Assembly (NCBI GenBank): GCA_945865675.1
Contig: CAMBFO010000007.1
Span: 1 to 48,933, forward strand
Direction: 5' to 3'
From: Comamonas sp. lk
GTDB lineage: Bacteria > Pseudomonadota > Gammaproteobacteria > Burkholderiales > Burkholderiaceae_C
Length of the DNA stretch: 48,933 nucleotides
Both the position numbers and the translations under genes were made by a program. Shown here piece after piece: positions 48,500-48,933 of the stretch; position 1 is the first letter of the stretch; each line of letters opens with the position of its first letter. The notes under the pieces were generated by a model, which did no database searches, was not told where the DNA came from, and saw nothing but the letters and a program-made list of their open reading frames with translations.

Positions 48500-48933
48500 T
48501 CACGCTTTGTTGCGCGTGATGCCTGAAGGCAACTGTTTTGCAGCATTCCAAGCGGCGTCGGAAATGCAGGCGGGGTCTTCTAGATAAGCGCGCAACATCG
48601 GCAAGGCATCCATGCCCCAAAACACCTTGTCATCGACTTGGTAGGAAGGCACGCCAAACACGCCTTGCGACAAGGCGTGTGCGGTATGCGCGCTCAGTAT
48701 TTGCTTCACTTCATCCGAACGCGGATCGCGCGCAGGCGCCAATTGCTGCGTGAGGGCCTCCAAGCGCTGCGCATCGGCTGCGTCCGCACCGCCTTCCCAA
48801 ACATGGCGGAACAGGGTTTCGCACACATAGCGGTTGGGGTAGCCATTGGCGTCAGTGGCTACAGCCAGGCGCAAAAGGCCTAGCGGGTTAAAGGGGTGGG
48901 CGGCTGGCAAGTCCAGCACCGTGCCCTGGCGCT
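48500..48933 (-). CDS. DsbA-fold 2-hydroxychromene-2-carboxylate isomerase-like protein (partial)
   Basis: The 3' part of a gene that runs off the right edge. The visible 144 residues have the family blocks HPFNPLGLLRLAV, RYVCETLFRHVWEGG, ALSQGVFGVPSYQVDDKVFWGMDALPMLRAYL (the thioredoxin-fold cis-Pro loop is GVPSY). These match the kappa-GST/HCCA isomerase group, GSH-dependent enzymes of naphthalene catabolism and related pathways, although many such genes serve other roles. The N-terminus is outside the window. The divergence of this stretch from the MFS gene leaves a 164-bp spacer (48336-48499) in which I see no clear promoter. Confidence 0.85.
   Translation of the reverse strand, partial: RQGTVLDLPAAHPFNPLGLLRLAVATDANGYPNRYVCETLFRHVWEGGADAADAQRLEALTQQLAPARDPRSDEVKQILSAHTAHALSQGVFGVPSYQVDDKVFWGMDALPMLRAYLEDPACISDAAWNAAKQLPSGITRNKA

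Overview
The window reads as a chromosomal segment of a betaproteobacterium of the order Burkholderiales, most likely Comamonadaceae (Rhodoferax/Polaromonas-like). The grounds are the GC-rich codon use, the order recA | MarR | OmpR-type regulator | TctE-type kinase, the ybeD-lipB-lipA block beside a complete atpIBEFHAGDC operon, a double-length UvrA, and a MaeB-type malic enzyme. The taxonomic call rests on remembered family and neighbourhood patterns, not on a search. Most of the window is housekeeping DNA with tightly packed genes. I see no insertion sequence, CRISPR array, rRNA or prophage; one tRNA is present.

Layout. 1-5.7 kb: the 5' part of recA (leftward), a MarR-like regulator with a palindromic operator candidate, a two-component pair, a UPF0114 membrane protein, then a leftward CDF metal transporter and acyltransferase. 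5.8-10.2 kb: topoisomerase III with a Lys/Ala-rich tail and a C-terminal SWIB domain, divergent from a SET-domain methyltransferase gene that is followed by birA. 10.2-13.4 kb: an 83-bp dyad repeat, then tkt-gap (leftward). 13.5-15.5 kb: a 7TM-type sensor kinase and a receiver-only regulator (leftward). 15.7-21.4 kb: a tightly packed rightward run of Old Yellow Enzyme, sugar-phosphate nucleotidyltransferase, aminopeptidase P and TonB-dependent receptor. 21.6-25.9 kb: rubredoxin and its reductase, malic enzyme, and a small conserved protein. 26.0-27.2 kb: a secreted guanyl-specific RNase and a barstar-type inhibitor between two terminators. 27.3-29.3 kb: ybeD-lipB-lipA (leftward). 29.4-36.5 kb: the ATP synthase operon. 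36.6-38.7 kb: a YheT-type hydrolase, an uncharacterised protein, and a membrane-anchored cytochrome c5 (leftward). 38.8-40.2 kb: tRNA-Arg(CCG) and an apparently self-contained fic unit. 40.2-48.9 kb: a 1999-residue tandem UvrA with four ATPase cores, a small membrane protein, an MFS transporter with a periplasmic insertion, and a partial DsbA/isomerase-family gene, all leftward.

How the genes work together. ATP synthase, tkt/gap, malic enzyme, lipoate synthesis, biotin ligase and cytochrome c5 are core carbon and energy functions. Three places look most worth pursuing. First, the SET methyltransferase lies beside a topoisomerase carrying a histone-H1-like tail and a SWIB domain, a possible chromatin-like writer/target pair. 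Second, an RNase/barstar pair has a possible frameshifted C-terminal extension of the inhibitor. Third, the fused double UvrA carries a REP-like palindrome in frame inside its coding sequence.
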